This document shows positions 33,295 through 41,639 of a stretch of DNA of 46,376 nt, one piece after another. A model generated the notes under the pieces. It was given only the letters and a program-made list of their open reading frames with translations. It did no database searches and was not told the DNA's origin. The first letter of the stretch is position 1. Each line of letters starts with the position of its first letter. This DNA comes from Clostridia bacterium (GTDB lineage Bacteria; Bacillota; Clostridia; Oscillospirales; Acutalibacteraceae): positions 1 to 46,376 of the forward strand of contig JAFTZU010000145.1 of the NCBI GenBank assembly GCA_017461005.1. The letters run 5' to 3'. A program made the translations under genes and the position numbers.

Positions 33295-33322
33295 AAACTG
33301 CATTAATAGGAGGAGTCTTCCC

Positions 33323-33871
33323 ATGAGAGTCATTTCGGGAACGGCACGCGGCATGCGGCTGACCACTCTGGAGGGGCTGGACGTCCGACCCACGACCGAC
33401 AAGGTCAAGGAGTCATTGTTCAACATCATCCAGTTCGACATCGAAGGCAGACGGGTCCTCGACCTGTTCGCGGGTTCCGGCCAGCTCGGCATCGAAGCCC
33501 TGAGCCGCGGCGCGGAACACGCCACCTTCGTGGACCGCAGTCCGAAGTCCGTCTCCGTCGTCCGAAAGAACCTCGAGCACACGAAACTGGCACCTCTTGC
33601 CACGGTTCGTCAGGAAGAGTCCAAAACATTTCTTTTGAAGACCCGGGACACCTTTGACCTCGCGTTCCTCGACCCGCCCTACGGCAACAAGCTCATCGAC
33701 GCGGTCCTGCCGGAACTGGTCGAACACATGTCGGACTACGGCATCATCGTCTGTGAGACCTCCCGGGACGAAACACTCCCCGAGTCGGTCGGGGACTTCT
33801 ATGCGACTAAGACGTACCGCTACGGAAAGATCCAGCTGACGCTCTACCGCAGGAAGGAGGACGAAACATGA
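33323..33871 (+). CDS. rsmD: 16S rRNA (guanine(966)-N(2))-methyltransferase RsmD
   Basis: Methylates G966 of 16S rRNA. It has the family N-terminus MRVISGTARGMRL, RPTTDKVKESLFNII, SAM-binding VLDLFAGSGQLGIEALSRGA, and catalytic DPPY near residue 118. Length 182 is normal. AGGAGG precedes the ATG. Its stop overlaps the coaD ATG as ATGA, the common Firmicute pairing. Confidence 0.96.
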   Translation: MRVISGTARGMRLTTLEGLDVRPTTDKVKESLFNIIQFDIEGRRVLDLFAGSGQLGIEALSRGAEHATFVDRSPKSVSVVRKNLEHTKLAPLATVRQEESKTFLLKTRDTFDLAFLDPPYGNKLIDAVLPELVEHMSDYGIIVCETSRDETLPESVGDFYATKTYRYGKIQLTLYRRKEDET

Positions 33872-34356
33872 AAACCGCCATTTGCCCCGGCAGTTTCGAC
33901 CCCGTGACCAACGGGCACATCGATGTCATCGAACGTGCGTCGAAGCTCTTCGATGAAGTCTATGTGGTCGCAATGACCAATTACCAGAAGGCCGGCTCCA
34001 TGACGTTCACCGAGGAGGAACGTGTAGACCTCCTCAAAAAGAGCACGAGCCACCTTGGGAATGTGAAAGTGGACACATTCAGCGGGCTCCTCGCCGACTA
34101 CGCGACGGCCCACGACATCCATATCATCGTCAAAGGTCTGCGGGCCGTTTCCGACTTCGAAAACGAGTTCCAGCAGTCCATCGCCAACAAACACATCAAT
34201 GAAGACCTCGAGACCGTGTTCCTCCCGTGTTCGGCAGACAACATGTACTTAAGTTCCAGCTTTGTCAAACAGCTCGGACAACTGGGCGGCGACATCTCGG
34301 ACTTTGTTCCGGAAGCGGTTTGTGAGGATATCATAAAAAGATTAAGGAAGGAATAA
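33868..34356 (+). CDS. coaD: phosphopantetheine adenylyltransferase CoaD
   Basis: Transfers AMP to 4'-phosphopantetheine in coenzyme A synthesis. The nucleotidyltransferase motif GSFDPVTNGH is at residues 8-17, KGLRAVSDFENEFQ near 90-103, and YLSSSFVKQL near 126-135 for the ISSTXXR region. The 162 residues are full length. A coiled-coil protein gene follows after 5 bp. Confidence 0.97.
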   Translation: MKTAICPGSFDPVTNGHIDVIERASKLFDEVYVVAMTNYQKAGSMTFTEEERVDLLKKSTSHLGNVKVDTFSGLLADYATAHDIHIIVKGLRAVSDFENEFQQSIANKHINEDLETVFLPCSADNMYLSSSFVKQLGQLGGDISDFVPEAVCEDIIKRLRKE

Positions 34357-34361
34357 CCATC

Positions 34362-35273
34362 ATGGCACAGATTGAAGATTATCTTGACGAAATTGAAGAA
34401 CTCCTTGAAAGTGGGAGAGGCAGTGCTTTCTCCGGAAAAACCAGTGTAGATGCGGACGCCATCAAGACCGTCATCGAAGATATGCGCCTGGATATTCCTG
34501 AAGAGATCAAGCAGGCCAAGATCCTTGCGACCGAGCGCCGCGAGATCATCAACCGCGCCAACCAGGAAGCGGACCGCATCGTGGAGGACGCCAAGTCCAG
34601 AAGCCGCGAGTACCTGACCGCTGCTGAAATGCGCGTGAAGGAACTGACCGAAAAGGCCAGCAAGAGCTCCGAGAAGGAACTCAAGGACGCCCATGCCGGT
34701 GCCCAGAAGATCCTCGAAGAGGCCCGTGCCCAGGCCGACGGTCTCATTGCCCGTGAGAACATCGTCAAAGAAGCGAAGACCACCGCTGAGACCCTCAATG
34801 CCGAAGCGGAGAAATATCTGTCCGACGCGAAGGAAGGCGCAGCCAAACTGACCGCCGAGACCGAAGAGTCCACGACCACCCTCGTCGCCGAGACCCAGGC
34901 CAAAGTCGACGCCATGCTCGCCGAAGCCAAAGCCCAGGCAGACGCCATGGTCGCCGAGGCCAACGAGAAGGCTGCCGCCATCGGCGCCGAAGCACAGCGC
35001 AACGCCGAGCGCACCATCCAGGATGCGGACTACACCGCCCAGACCAAGATGGAAGCCGCCAACAAGTGGGCCGTCGACCTCAAAGCCAGCGTCGGTTCCT
35101 ACATCACGAACCTCGTCAACGAGACCGAGTACCGTGTCGCCAAGAGCCTCAACGAAGTCCATCAGCTCCAGGCGAACATCAACCAGTCGAGCCTCGAGAA
35201 CGGCAACGCGCAGCGCAACGTCCGCAGCAGCCAGAACGCCGTCACCGCTGCTCAGCAGAAGAACAAACGCTGA
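34362..35273 (+). CDS. alanine/glutamate-rich coiled-coil protein
   Basis: A 303-residue protein with no enzyme motif. The N-terminus (IEDYLDEIEELLES...VDADAIKTVIEDMRLDIPEEIKQAKILATERREII) matches small proteins found after coaD in Clostridia, often labelled ATPase or V-type ATP synthase subunit H-like without proof. From about 60 to 230 it is almost pure charged coiled coil rich in Ala and Glu (AEAKAQADAMVAEANEKAAA). The last 70 residues are Asn/Gln-rich. No membrane segment or signal is seen. A scaffold or DivIVA-like cell-pole role is possible but unproven. It is followed by a terminator. Confidence 0.75.
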   Translation: MAQIEDYLDEIEELLESGRGSAFSGKTSVDADAIKTVIEDMRLDIPEEIKQAKILATERREIINRANQEADRIVEDAKSRSREYLTAAEMRVKELTEKASKSSEKELKDAHAGAQKILEEARAQADGLIARENIVKEAKTTAETLNAEAEKYLSDAKEGAAKLTAETEESTTTLVAETQAKVDAMLAEAKAQADAMVAEANEKAAAIGAEAQRNAERTIQDADYTAQTKMEAANKWAVDLKASVGSYITNLVNETEYRVAKSLNEVHQLQANINQSSLENGNAQRNVRSSQNAVTAAQQKNKR

Positions 35274-35288
35274 CATCATTTCGAACGT

Positions 35289-35320
35289 AAAGGAGCATTG
35301 TCCGTCAATGCTCCTTTTTT
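35289..35320 (+). terminator. intrinsic terminator after the coiled-coil gene
   Basis: A 12-bp stem AAAGGAGCATTG/CAATGCTCCTTT with a five-base loop, then T-run. The rsuA-type gene begins 23 bp later with no clear promoter, so some read-through or a hidden promoter is implied. Confidence 0.9.
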
Positions 35321-35342
35321 CTTGAAGAAGGGAGGGGGACAC

Positions 35343-36050
35343 ATGCGCCTCGACAAGCTCCTGGGGTCTCAGACCGACCTCAGCCGCAAGGAAGCGAGAC
35401 AGGTCATCAAAGACGGCCTCGTACAGGTGGGCGATTCAGTCATCCGGGACCCGGGCTTCTCCGTCGACCCGGAACAGGAGACCGTGACCGTGGCCGGAAC
35501 TCCCCTCGCTTATAAGGAATACCTTTACCTCATGCTGAACAAGCCGGAGGGCTGCATCAGCGCGACCGAAGACCACACGCAGAAGACCGTCCTCGAACTC
35601 GTGCCGCCGGAACTGTACCGGGACGGGCTCTTCCCGGCGGGACGCCTCGACGCGGACACCACCGGCTTCGTGCTCCTGACCGATGACGGGGCCTTCGCCC
35701 ATGACATCCTTTCACCGAAACACCATGTACAGAAGACGTACATCGCCACCCTGGCGGAGCCTGTGACGGAGGAGTGCCTCGAGAAAGTACGGGGAGGCAT
35801 CGAACTGAAGGACGGGACCGTGTGCCTGCCGGCCGACGTCCGCGCTCTCTCGGAGCGGGAAGCGGAACTGAAGCTCGTGGAGGGGAAGTACCACCAGGTA
35901 AAGCGGATGTTCGCGGCTGCGGGCAACCGGGTCGTCGCTCTGCGCCGGACCGCCATCGGCGATGTGCCCCTCGACCCCTCACTGGCGCCGGGAGAGTGCC
36001 GGGAACTTCGAAAAGAAGAACTTTCTGTATTGCAGAACCGTCAAAAGTAG
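35343..36050 (+). CDS. RsuA/RluB family rRNA pseudouridine synthase
   Basis: A 235-residue enzyme isomerising uridine in rRNA. The N-terminal S4 domain is MRLDKLLGSQTDLSRKEARQVIKDGLVQVG. The catalytic domain has LMLNKPEGCISATED, the catalytic Asp in FPAGRLDADTTGFVLLTDDG, KTYIATL and EGKYHQVKRMFAAAGNRV. A strong GGAGGGGG precedes the ATG. Its stop is TAG. The length fits a 16S-type RsuA, but the target base cannot be fixed from sequence. Confidence 0.93.
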   Translation: MRLDKLLGSQTDLSRKEARQVIKDGLVQVGDSVIRDPGFSVDPEQETVTVAGTPLAYKEYLYLMLNKPEGCISATEDHTQKTVLELVPPELYRDGLFPAGRLDADTTGFVLLTDDGAFAHDILSPKHHVQKTYIATLAEPVTEECLEKVRGGIELKDGTVCLPADVRALSEREAELKLVEGKYHQVKRMFAAAGNRVVALRRTAIGDVPLDPSLAPGECRELRKEELSVLQNRQK

Positions 36051-36066
36051 ATAAAATACAAATTTG

Positions 36067-36106
36067 ATGCCGTTGTGGTTTTTCACAAACGGCATTTCAT
36101 TTTTTT
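36067..36106 (+). terminator. intrinsic terminator after the pseudouridine synthase gene
   Basis: Stem ATGCCGTT-GTG/CAC-AACGGCAT with one bulged A and a T-rich loop, followed by a T-run (CATTTTTTT). Confidence 0.85.
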
Positions 36107-36138
36107 GGGATTTTTTTATAAAAACGTGAGCAAAATTG

Positions 36139-36167
36139 TTGTAATTTGAAAAACGATTGTGTATTAT
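36139..36167 (+). promoter_or_regulatory. promoter of the CdaR/PucR-type regulator
   Basis: TTGTAA, 17-bp spacer, TATTAT. It lies 63 bp before the ATG. Confidence 0.55.
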
Positions 36168-36230
36168 AGATAACGTAAGCCATCAGAAATTGTACAAAAA
36201 GTCTAAAAATACATCTTCGAGGTTTTTGAT

Positions 36231-37316
36231 ATGTCCAATCGACTTTTCCAGGGTGTCATCCACCAGATGAGAGACGCCATCGACCGCACGGTCGGCGTCA
36301 TTGACGAGTCCGGTACCGTTATTTCCTGCAGCGAACTCGAGCGCATCGGGGAGCAGAACAAGACCCTGATCACCGATATCTTCAATTCGAACGATCCCAT
36401 CATCCTCGACGGGACCACCTACCTTTCCTTCGACTCGAGACTGCGTCATGAGTACGCCATCTTCGTCGACGGGGAAGATGAACTGGCCGAAAAGTATGCC
36501 CGCATCCTGTCGGTCTCCTTCGGCAGCATCAAGCAGTTCTACGATGAAAAGTATGACCGCAGCAACTTCGTCAAGAATGTCATCCTCGACAACATCCTGC
36601 CGGGCGACATCTACATCAAGGCGAGAGAGCTCCGGTTCAATTCCGACGCCACCCGCGTCGTCCTGCTCATCCGCATCACCGGTTCCGAGGATGCCACCGT
36701 CTTCGACGTCATCCAGAACCTGTTCCCGGACCGCAACAAGGACTTCGTCATCAACATCTCCGAGACCGACATCGCCCTCGTCAAAGAGGTCAACCCGGAT
36801 GTCGATCCGAAAGACCTTGAGAATCTGGCACACTCCATCGCCGACGCCCTCAGCGCCGAGTTCTACAGCAGTGCCCAGGTCGGCATCGGTACCACCGTCG
36901 TCGGGCTCAAGGACCTGTCCCGCTCTCTGAAAGAGGCCCAGGTGGCCCTCGAAGTCGGCAAGGTCTTCGACACCGAGAAAGACATCATCAGCTATGACAA
37001 CCTCGGCATCGCCCGTCTCATCTATCAGCTGCCGACCACGCTCTGTGAGATGTTCCTCTCCGAGATCTTCAAGCGCGGCTCCATCGACAGCCTCGACCAG
37101 GAGACCCTGTTCACCATCCAGCGGTTCTTCGAGAACAACCTGAACGTCTCCGAGACCTCCCGGAAACTGTTCGTCCACCGGAACACTCTGGTCTATCGTC
37201 TGGAGAAGATCAAGAAGATCACCGGTCTGGACCTGCGCGAGTTCGATGACGCCATCGTGTTCAAAGTAGCGCTGATGGTCAAGAAATATCTCGACTCCAA
37301 CCCGACAAAATTCTAA
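36231..37316 (+). CDS. CdaR/PucR family transcriptional regulator
   Basis: A 361-residue regulator with a sugar-diacid-like sensor part at the N-terminus (VIHQMRDAIDRTVGVIDESGTVISCSE), a GGDEF-like middle region (about 130-270), and the C-terminal PucR-type helix-turn-helix: ETLFTIQRFFENNLNVSETSRKLFVHRNTLVYRLEKIKKITGLDLREFDDAIVFKVAL. Sits alone between two terminators, just before ftsE. Neither target nor ligand is apparent; members of this family sit upstream of ftsEX in some clostridia as far as I recall. Confidence 0.88.
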   Translation: MSNRLFQGVIHQMRDAIDRTVGVIDESGTVISCSELERIGEQNKTLITDIFNSNDPIILDGTTYLSFDSRLRHEYAIFVDGEDELAEKYARILSVSFGSIKQFYDEKYDRSNFVKNVILDNILPGDIYIKARELRFNSDATRVVLLIRITGSEDATVFDVIQNLFPDRNKDFVINISETDIALVKEVNPDVDPKDLENLAHSIADALSAEFYSSAQVGIGTTVVGLKDLSRSLKEAQVALEVGKVFDTEKDIISYDNLGIARLIYQLPTTLCEMFLSEIFKRGSIDSLDQETLFTIQRFFENNLNVSETSRKLFVHRNTLVYRLEKIKKITGLDLREFDDAIVFKVALMVKKYLDSNPTKF

Positions 37317-37334
37317 ACCTTTTGTGAATAGAGG

Positions 37335-37362
37335 TTACAAAAGAGTAACATTGTGTTATAAT
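37335..37362 (+). promoter_or_regulatory. promoter-like sequence immediately before a terminator hairpin
   Basis: TTACAA, 16-bp spacer, perfect TATAAT at 37357-37362. The expected start point falls at the foot of the hairpin at 37367. Confidence 0.5.
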
Positions 37363-37366
37363 GCTT

Positions 37367-37415
37367 CCTGCTCTGGAGAAAACCACGCAGTTTTCCCTCA
37401 GAGCAGGGCTTTTTT
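37367..37415 (+). terminator. long terminator hairpin after the CdaR/PucR gene
   Basis: A 9-bp perfect outer stem CCTGCTCTG/CAGAGCAGG continues into GAAAAC/GTTTTC with a small bulge and a six-base loop, followed by GCTTTTTT. Ends the regulator transcript, or terminates a ~47-nt transcript from the promoter next to it. Confidence 0.85.
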
Positions 37416-37463
37416 GAGCAACTTTCCCGGGCCGGCTTTAAGCTAGCCTTTAAGTTTTGTTTT

Positions 37464-37469
37464 TATAAT
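37464..37469 (+). promoter_or_regulatory. -10 element upstream of ftsE
   Basis: Perfect TATAAT in AT-rich sequence 40 bp before the ftsE GTG. No good -35 is seen at 16-18 bp. Confidence 0.45.
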
Positions 37470-37508
37470 ATTAAGTTAAGATATCAAACGTTTAAGGAGT
37501 ATGCCAAC

Positions 37509-38453
37509 GTGATCGAATTCAGAGATGTATCCAAGGTATACGACAACGGAACCGTGGCTCTGAAAGACGTCAACCTGCGGATCGACCGCGGCGAGTTCGT
37601 CTTCATTGTCGGCGCTTCCGGTGCCGGTAAAAGTACCTTCCTGAAAACCATCATGCGGGAAGAGGTCCCCACCAGCGGCAGCATCATGATCAACAACTAT
37701 GACCTGACCAAGATGAGCACGCGGGAGATCCCGTACTACCGCCGGACCCTGGGCATCGTGTTCCAGGACTTCCGCCTCATCCCGAAAATGTCCGTCTATG
37801 ACAACGTGGCCTTCGCCATGCGCGTCATCGGCGCCAGCGAAAAAGAGATCAAGAAACGTGTCCCGTACGTCCTGACTCTGGTCGGCCTGCAGGACAAGGC
37901 GAACAACATGCCGAACGAGATCTCCGGCGGTGAGCAGCAGCGAGTTGCTCTGGCCCGCGCGCTGGTCAACAACGCGAACACCATCATCGCCGACGAGCCC
38001 ACCGGTAACGTGGACCCGGAGATGTCCTATGAGATCGTGGAACTGCTCGACCGCATCAACGAGAACGGTACCACCATCATCATGGTCACCCATGAACACG
38101 AACTGGTCAAACAGTTCGACCACCGCATCGTCGTCATCGACAACGGCGAAGTCGTGTCCGATATGGCGAACGGCGGTGTCCTCCACTACGACAGCAAGAC
38201 CGGCTACCAGCCCGTCCCCAATGTCACGGAGATGAAGACCATCACGCTTCACAACATTTCCTTCCAGAACGAGCCGGTGACCCAGGTCATCGAACCGGAA
38301 CCCCCGGTCATCGTCGAGCCGCCGATCGAGGTCGAAGTCCCGGTCGAAGCTGCTCCGGCCGCCGAAGAACCGACCCTGTCCTTCGCGGAGGCCACTCTGA
38401 AGGAGATCGAACTCGATATCGAGGCAAAGAGAGGCGGTGACAGCAATGGCTAA
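37509..38453 (+). CDS. ftsE: cell division ATP-binding protein FtsE with C-terminal extension
   Basis: The ABC ATPase of the FtsEX complex, which drives peptidoglycan hydrolases at the septum. Walker A is GASGAGKST, the Q-loop is FQDFRLIPKMSV, the signature is ISGGEQQRVALARA, Walker B is IIADEPTGNVDP, and the H-loop is TIIMVTHEHEL. FtsE is normally about 220-230 residues; this one is 314. Beyond residue ~225 is a tail with a Pro/Glu/Val-rich stretch (EPEPPVIVEPPIEVEVPVE) and a short predicted helix. The start is GTG, preceded by AAGGAG. Its end overlaps ftsX by 8 bp. Confidence 0.95.
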   Translation: MIEFRDVSKVYDNGTVALKDVNLRIDRGEFVFIVGASGAGKSTFLKTIMREEVPTSGSIMINNYDLTKMSTREIPYYRRTLGIVFQDFRLIPKMSVYDNVAFAMRVIGASEKEIKKRVPYVLTLVGLQDKANNMPNEISGGEQQRVALARALVNNANTIIADEPTGNVDPEMSYEIVELLDRINENGTTIIMVTHEHELVKQFDHRIVVIDNGEVVSDMANGGVLHYDSKTGYQPVPNVTEMKTITLHNISFQNEPVTQVIEPEPPVIVEPPIEVEVPVEAAPAAEEPTLSFAEATLKEIELDIEAKRGGDSNG

Positions 38454-39420
38454 AGCTGAGAAAAAGCAGAAAGCCGCATCCGCCAAGGCTGCGAAGAGCC
38501 GTCGCCGTTCCTTCAACGTCGGATACCTGACCAAGGAAGGCGTCCGCAACGTCTGGTCGAACCGTCTGATGTCTGTGGCGTCCATCGCCGTCCTGACCTC
38601 CTGTCTGCTCCTCATCGGTGTCGCCGTCATGCTGTACGCGAACATCGATATGGCCCTTGACGACGTCCAGGAACAGAACATCATCATGGTGTATCTCGAC
38701 GACAACATCTCGGAAGAGGACATCAACACTGTCGGCCAGGACATCCGTATGATCTCTGACATCGAGTCCGCCGAATTCGTGTCCAAAGAAGAGGCGTACC
38801 AGTCTCAGCTGGAGAGCCTCGGCGACGACGCCAAACTCATGGAAGGCCTCGAAGAGAACCCTCTTCCGGACTCCTATGAAGTCTATCTCAAGACCCTTGA
38901 CCACTACGACAGCGTCCAGGAAAGCCTCAAATCCATCGACCACGTCGCCAGCGTCCGCGGCAACTCGGACCTTGCGGAACAGGTCCGGCAGCTTTCCCGC
39001 GCGGTCACCATCATCAGCGTCGGCATCATCATCATGCTGCTCGCCGTGTCGCTGTTCATTATCGCGAACACGGTCCGCGTCACGATGTATAACCGCCGCC
39101 TGGAGATCTCCATCATGAAGGCCGTCGGCGCCACCAACTGGTTCATCCGCTGGCCCTTCATCATCGAAGGTATCATCATCGGTATCGTCTCCGGCCTCGT
39201 GTCGGAAGGCCTCGTCTGGGCGCTGTATGAGCTGGCCCTCAAGAACATCGGGAACGTCTTCTCGATGCTGGGCGGCGCGGCCATCCCGTTCTCGGCCTAT
39301 GCGGTGAAGATGCTCGTTGCCTTCATCCTCGTCGGCATCCTCGCCGGTGCCGTCGGTTCCATCGTCTCCATGGCCCGCTACCTGAAGGAACAGGGGAGTG
39401 TGATCTCAGATGATAACTAA
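38446..39420 (+). CDS. ftsX: cell division permease FtsX
   Basis: The membrane partner of FtsE, 324 residues. The first ~25 residues are a Lys/Ala-rich cytoplasmic extension (AKAEKKQKAASAKAAKSRRR). The first membrane segment (about 43-62) is followed by a ~110-residue outer loop that in this family contacts the hydrolase. Three more membrane segments lie at about 190-210, 240-265 and 285-310, with the FtsX motif RRLEISIMKAVGATNWFIRWPF between. ATG 38446 has GGTGA upstream and overlaps ftsE. Its 3' end overlaps the M23 peptidase gene by 11 bp, so the three are a coupled unit. Confidence 0.95.
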   Translation: MAKAEKKQKAASAKAAKSRRRSFNVGYLTKEGVRNVWSNRLMSVASIAVLTSCLLLIGVAVMLYANIDMALDDVQEQNIIMVYLDDNISEEDINTVGQDIRMISDIESAEFVSKEEAYQSQLESLGDDAKLMEGLEENPLPDSYEVYLKTLDHYDSVQESLKSIDHVASVRGNSDLAEQVRQLSRAVTIISVGIIIMLLAVSLFIIANTVRVTMYNRRLEISIMKAVGATNWFIRWPFIIEGIIIGIVSGLVSEGLVWALYELALKNIGNVFSMLGGAAIPFSAYAVKMLVAFILVGILAGAVGSIVSMARYLKEQGSVISDDN

Positions 39421-40702
39421 GAAGAATCGCCTCCTGAGCCTTTTCATGGCCTTCGCCGTCATGGCGCTCCTTGCCATCCCGACCCCTGCCGGCATCCAGG
39501 CATACGCTGCCGACAGCGCCGTCAGCAAGAAGATCGCCGACCTCGACGAGAAGATCGCCGCGAGCCAGGAAAAGATCAAGGAGAACGAAGCCAAGAAAAA
39601 AGAGGCCCAGCAGAACGCGGACACCATCCAGGAAAGCGTCGACCTGCTGCAGTCTCAGATCAATGCCTATAACTCGAAGATCGACGTGCTGAACAGTCAG
39701 ATCTCCACCCTGAACAAGGACCTGACCAGCACCCAGCAGAAGATCGCGCAGACCGAGGCCGACATGGCGGTCCAGAAAGAACAGATCGCCGCCACCCAGA
39801 GCCTCTATGCCGATCGTCTCCGGGCGATGTACGTCACCGGCAATGTCTCGAACCTCGAGATCCTGCTGGAGGCGGACAACTTCCGGGACTTCCTGAACCG
39901 TCTCGAGATGCTGACCCGCATCAGCAAGCATGACAACGAGATCATCAAGACGCTCCAGGACGAGATCGCCGTCTATGAGAAGACGGAAGCCACGCTCAAG
40001 CAGAACGAGAAGAAGCTGGTCTCCGACAAGGAGCAGATCGAGAACTCCAAGTCCATGCAGCAGGAAGCGAAGTCCCAGGTGGTCAGCGCGAAGAGCGACC
40101 TCGATTCGAAGGTCAGCACGCTGCAGAACTACATCAGCGGTCTTGACGAGAACAGTGAAGAGCTGAACAACTACATCGCCAAAGCGAGAGCACAGCAGCA
40201 GGCCTACATGAACCAGGTCAACGCGAACCTCGCTGTCACGGCATCCACCGGTAACGGTGCCTACTCCGGCACGTTCATCTGGCCGGTCGCCGCCTCCGGG
40301 ACCTATGTGTCCTCCGGTTACGGCTCCCGCTGGGGCACGTTCCACTACGGCATCGACATCACCGGCGGTGGCGGGAACGCTCCCATCGTGGCCGCGGCTG
40401 CGGGCCGTGTCACCATCGCGAGCAACACCTGCTCCCACAACTACGGGAAAGACTACAACTGCGGCTGCAACGGCGGCTACGGAAACTACGTGGTCATCGA
40501 CCACGGCAACGGTCTTCTGTCCTACTACGGACACATGTCCCGTGCCATCGTCTCTGCCGGCACCTACGTCCAGCAGGGCCAGACCATCGGCTACATGGGC
40601 AGTACCGGTTATTCCACCGGCCCCCATCTCCACTTCGAAGTCCGTGTCAATGACGGTACCTCCCGTTCTGTCGCGGCTCGAAACCCGATGAACTACTTCT
40701 AA
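39410..40702 (+). CDS. secreted M23 peptidase with coiled coil (FtsEX-activated murein hydrolase)
   Basis: A signal peptide (LFMAFAVMALLAIPTPA, cleavage near AYAAD) is followed by a long EnvC/PcsB-type coiled coil (about 36-265, rich in Gln, Lys and Glu). The C-terminal LytM zinc endopeptidase domain has GSRWGTFHYGIDI (first zinc His-Asp pair) and GPHLHFEV (second). A Cys-rich insertion, CSHNYGKDYNCGCNGGYGNY, sits between the motifs. Its place directly after ftsX, with an 11-bp overlap, argues that it is the cell-wall hydrolase switched on by FtsEX, as PcsB is in streptococci. Expected location: outside the membrane at the septum. Confidence 0.93.
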   Translation: MITKKNRLLSLFMAFAVMALLAIPTPAGIQAYAADSAVSKKIADLDEKIAASQEKIKENEAKKKEAQQNADTIQESVDLLQSQINAYNSKIDVLNSQISTLNKDLTSTQQKIAQTEADMAVQKEQIAATQSLYADRLRAMYVTGNVSNLEILLEADNFRDFLNRLEMLTRISKHDNEIIKTLQDEIAVYEKTEATLKQNEKKLVSDKEQIENSKSMQQEAKSQVVSAKSDLDSKVSTLQNYISGLDENSEELNNYIAKARAQQQAYMNQVNANLAVTASTGNGAYSGTFIWPVAASGTYVSSGYGSRWGTFHYGIDITGGGGNAPIVAAAAGRVTIASNTCSHNYGKDYNCGCNGGYGNYVVIDHGNGLLSYYGHMSRAIVSAGTYVQQGQTIGYMGSTGYSTGPHLHFEVRVNDGTSRSVAARNPMNYF

Positions 40703-40712
40703 ACAAAAAAGG

Positions 40713-40750
40713 ACCGCCTCGAAGCATTGCTTCGGGGCGGTTTTCTGTTT
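40713..40750. terminator. bidirectional terminator between the M23 peptidase and gntR genes
   Basis: Stem ACCGCC-CGAAGC/GCTTCG-GGCGGT with one mismatch and an ATT loop, with AAAAAA before and TTTTCTGTTTT after. It serves both convergent genes. Confidence 0.9.
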
Positions 40751-40757
40751 TGGCGAT

Positions 40758-41477
40758 CTACCCGAGAAACGGGAACTCGAGGATGTGGGTCGGGATCGTG
40801 AAGCTGACATAGTTGGCGGCTTCCTCGATGCCTTCAAAGTACATCCAGCGGCGGAGTTCGACGACCTTTTCGGTGATGTCGATGCCGAACATCTCCTGCT
40901 CTTTCTCCGAGGGGTCGCGGACGATGACGCTCTGGTCGAACCGCCTGATGGGGTTGTCTTCGACGTTGGTCAGCAGGTTGTGGGCGAGGGAACCGTCCAG
41001 TTCGTTCTGATCGAGGAGCTCGAAGATCTGCGGCAGGTAATAGTTGTCTTCATAGCCGAGGACCGTGTTGTCCGATTTCCGGATACGGACGAGGTGTTTG
41101 ACGGTTTTACCGGGCTCCCAGCGGTCGAGGACACTGCCTTCGGGAACGATGTAATCGTCGTTCTCGATGACCTCGTTGTTGTTCTTCATTCCGACATGCT
41201 TCAGCATGAAGTTGAGGGAGAGGAAGGGCTCGAGGCCGTAGTGCTTGCTGCGTTCGCTGACGAAGGTGCCGACACCCTGTCTCTTGTAGATGGTGCCTTC
41301 ATTTTCCAGCTGCGCCAGAGCTGCCCGGACGGTGGCACGACCGACGTCCAGGGTCTCCATGAGCTCGTACTCGGTGGGAAGCTGAGAATGTGCAGGGTAC
41401 TTCCCGGAGATGATGAGCTTCATGATGTACTCTTTGACATAGATGTAAAGAGTGGGCGAATTTTCACGTTTCGCCAT
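40758..41477 (-). CDS. GntR/HutC family regulator with UTRA domain
   Basis: A 239-residue repressor type. The N-terminal winged helix has YVKEYIMKLIISGKYPAHSQLPTEYELMETLDVGRATVRAALAQLENEGTIYKRQGVGTFVSE. The UTRA ligand domain (about 85-235) has VKHLVRIRKSDNTVLGYEDNYYLP and the terminal ANYVSFTIPTHILEFPF. AAAGGAGG precedes the ATG. It is divergent from the alcohol dehydrogenase with about 500 bp between. It may regulate itself through the palindrome at 41516. Its stop is TAG. Confidence 0.93.
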   Translation of the reverse strand: MAKRENSPTLYIYVKEYIMKLIISGKYPAHSQLPTEYELMETLDVGRATVRAALAQLENEGTIYKRQGVGTFVSERSKHYGLEPFLSLNFMLKHVGMKNNNEVIENDDYIVPEGSVLDRWEPGKTVKHLVRIRKSDNTVLGYEDNYYLPQIFELLDQNELDGSLAHNLLTNVEDNPIRRFDQSVIVRDPSEKEQEMFGIDITEKVVELRRWMYFEGIEEAANYVSFTIPTHILEFPFLG

Positions 41478-41515
41478 GAGTAGAACCTCCTTTAGGATGG
41501 AATATAAACCACAAT

Positions 41516-41530
41516 TGTTCTAGCTGAACA
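41516..41530. promoter_or_regulatory. operator-like palindrome upstream of gntR
   Basis: TGTTC-TAGCT-GAACA, an inverted repeat overlapping the expected -35 of a minus-strand promoter whose -10 is TATATT (plus-strand AATATA at 41501-41506). Consistent with autoregulation by the GntR protein; not proven. Confidence 0.5.
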
Positions 41531-41639
41531 GATTATAAAAAATGTTAGTCGCAAAGTCAATACAACCGAACAAATTTATGCGTAATTTAAGAATGTATTG
41601 TTTATACGAACGTAGTAAAGGCAAATTTAACAGATGTGA

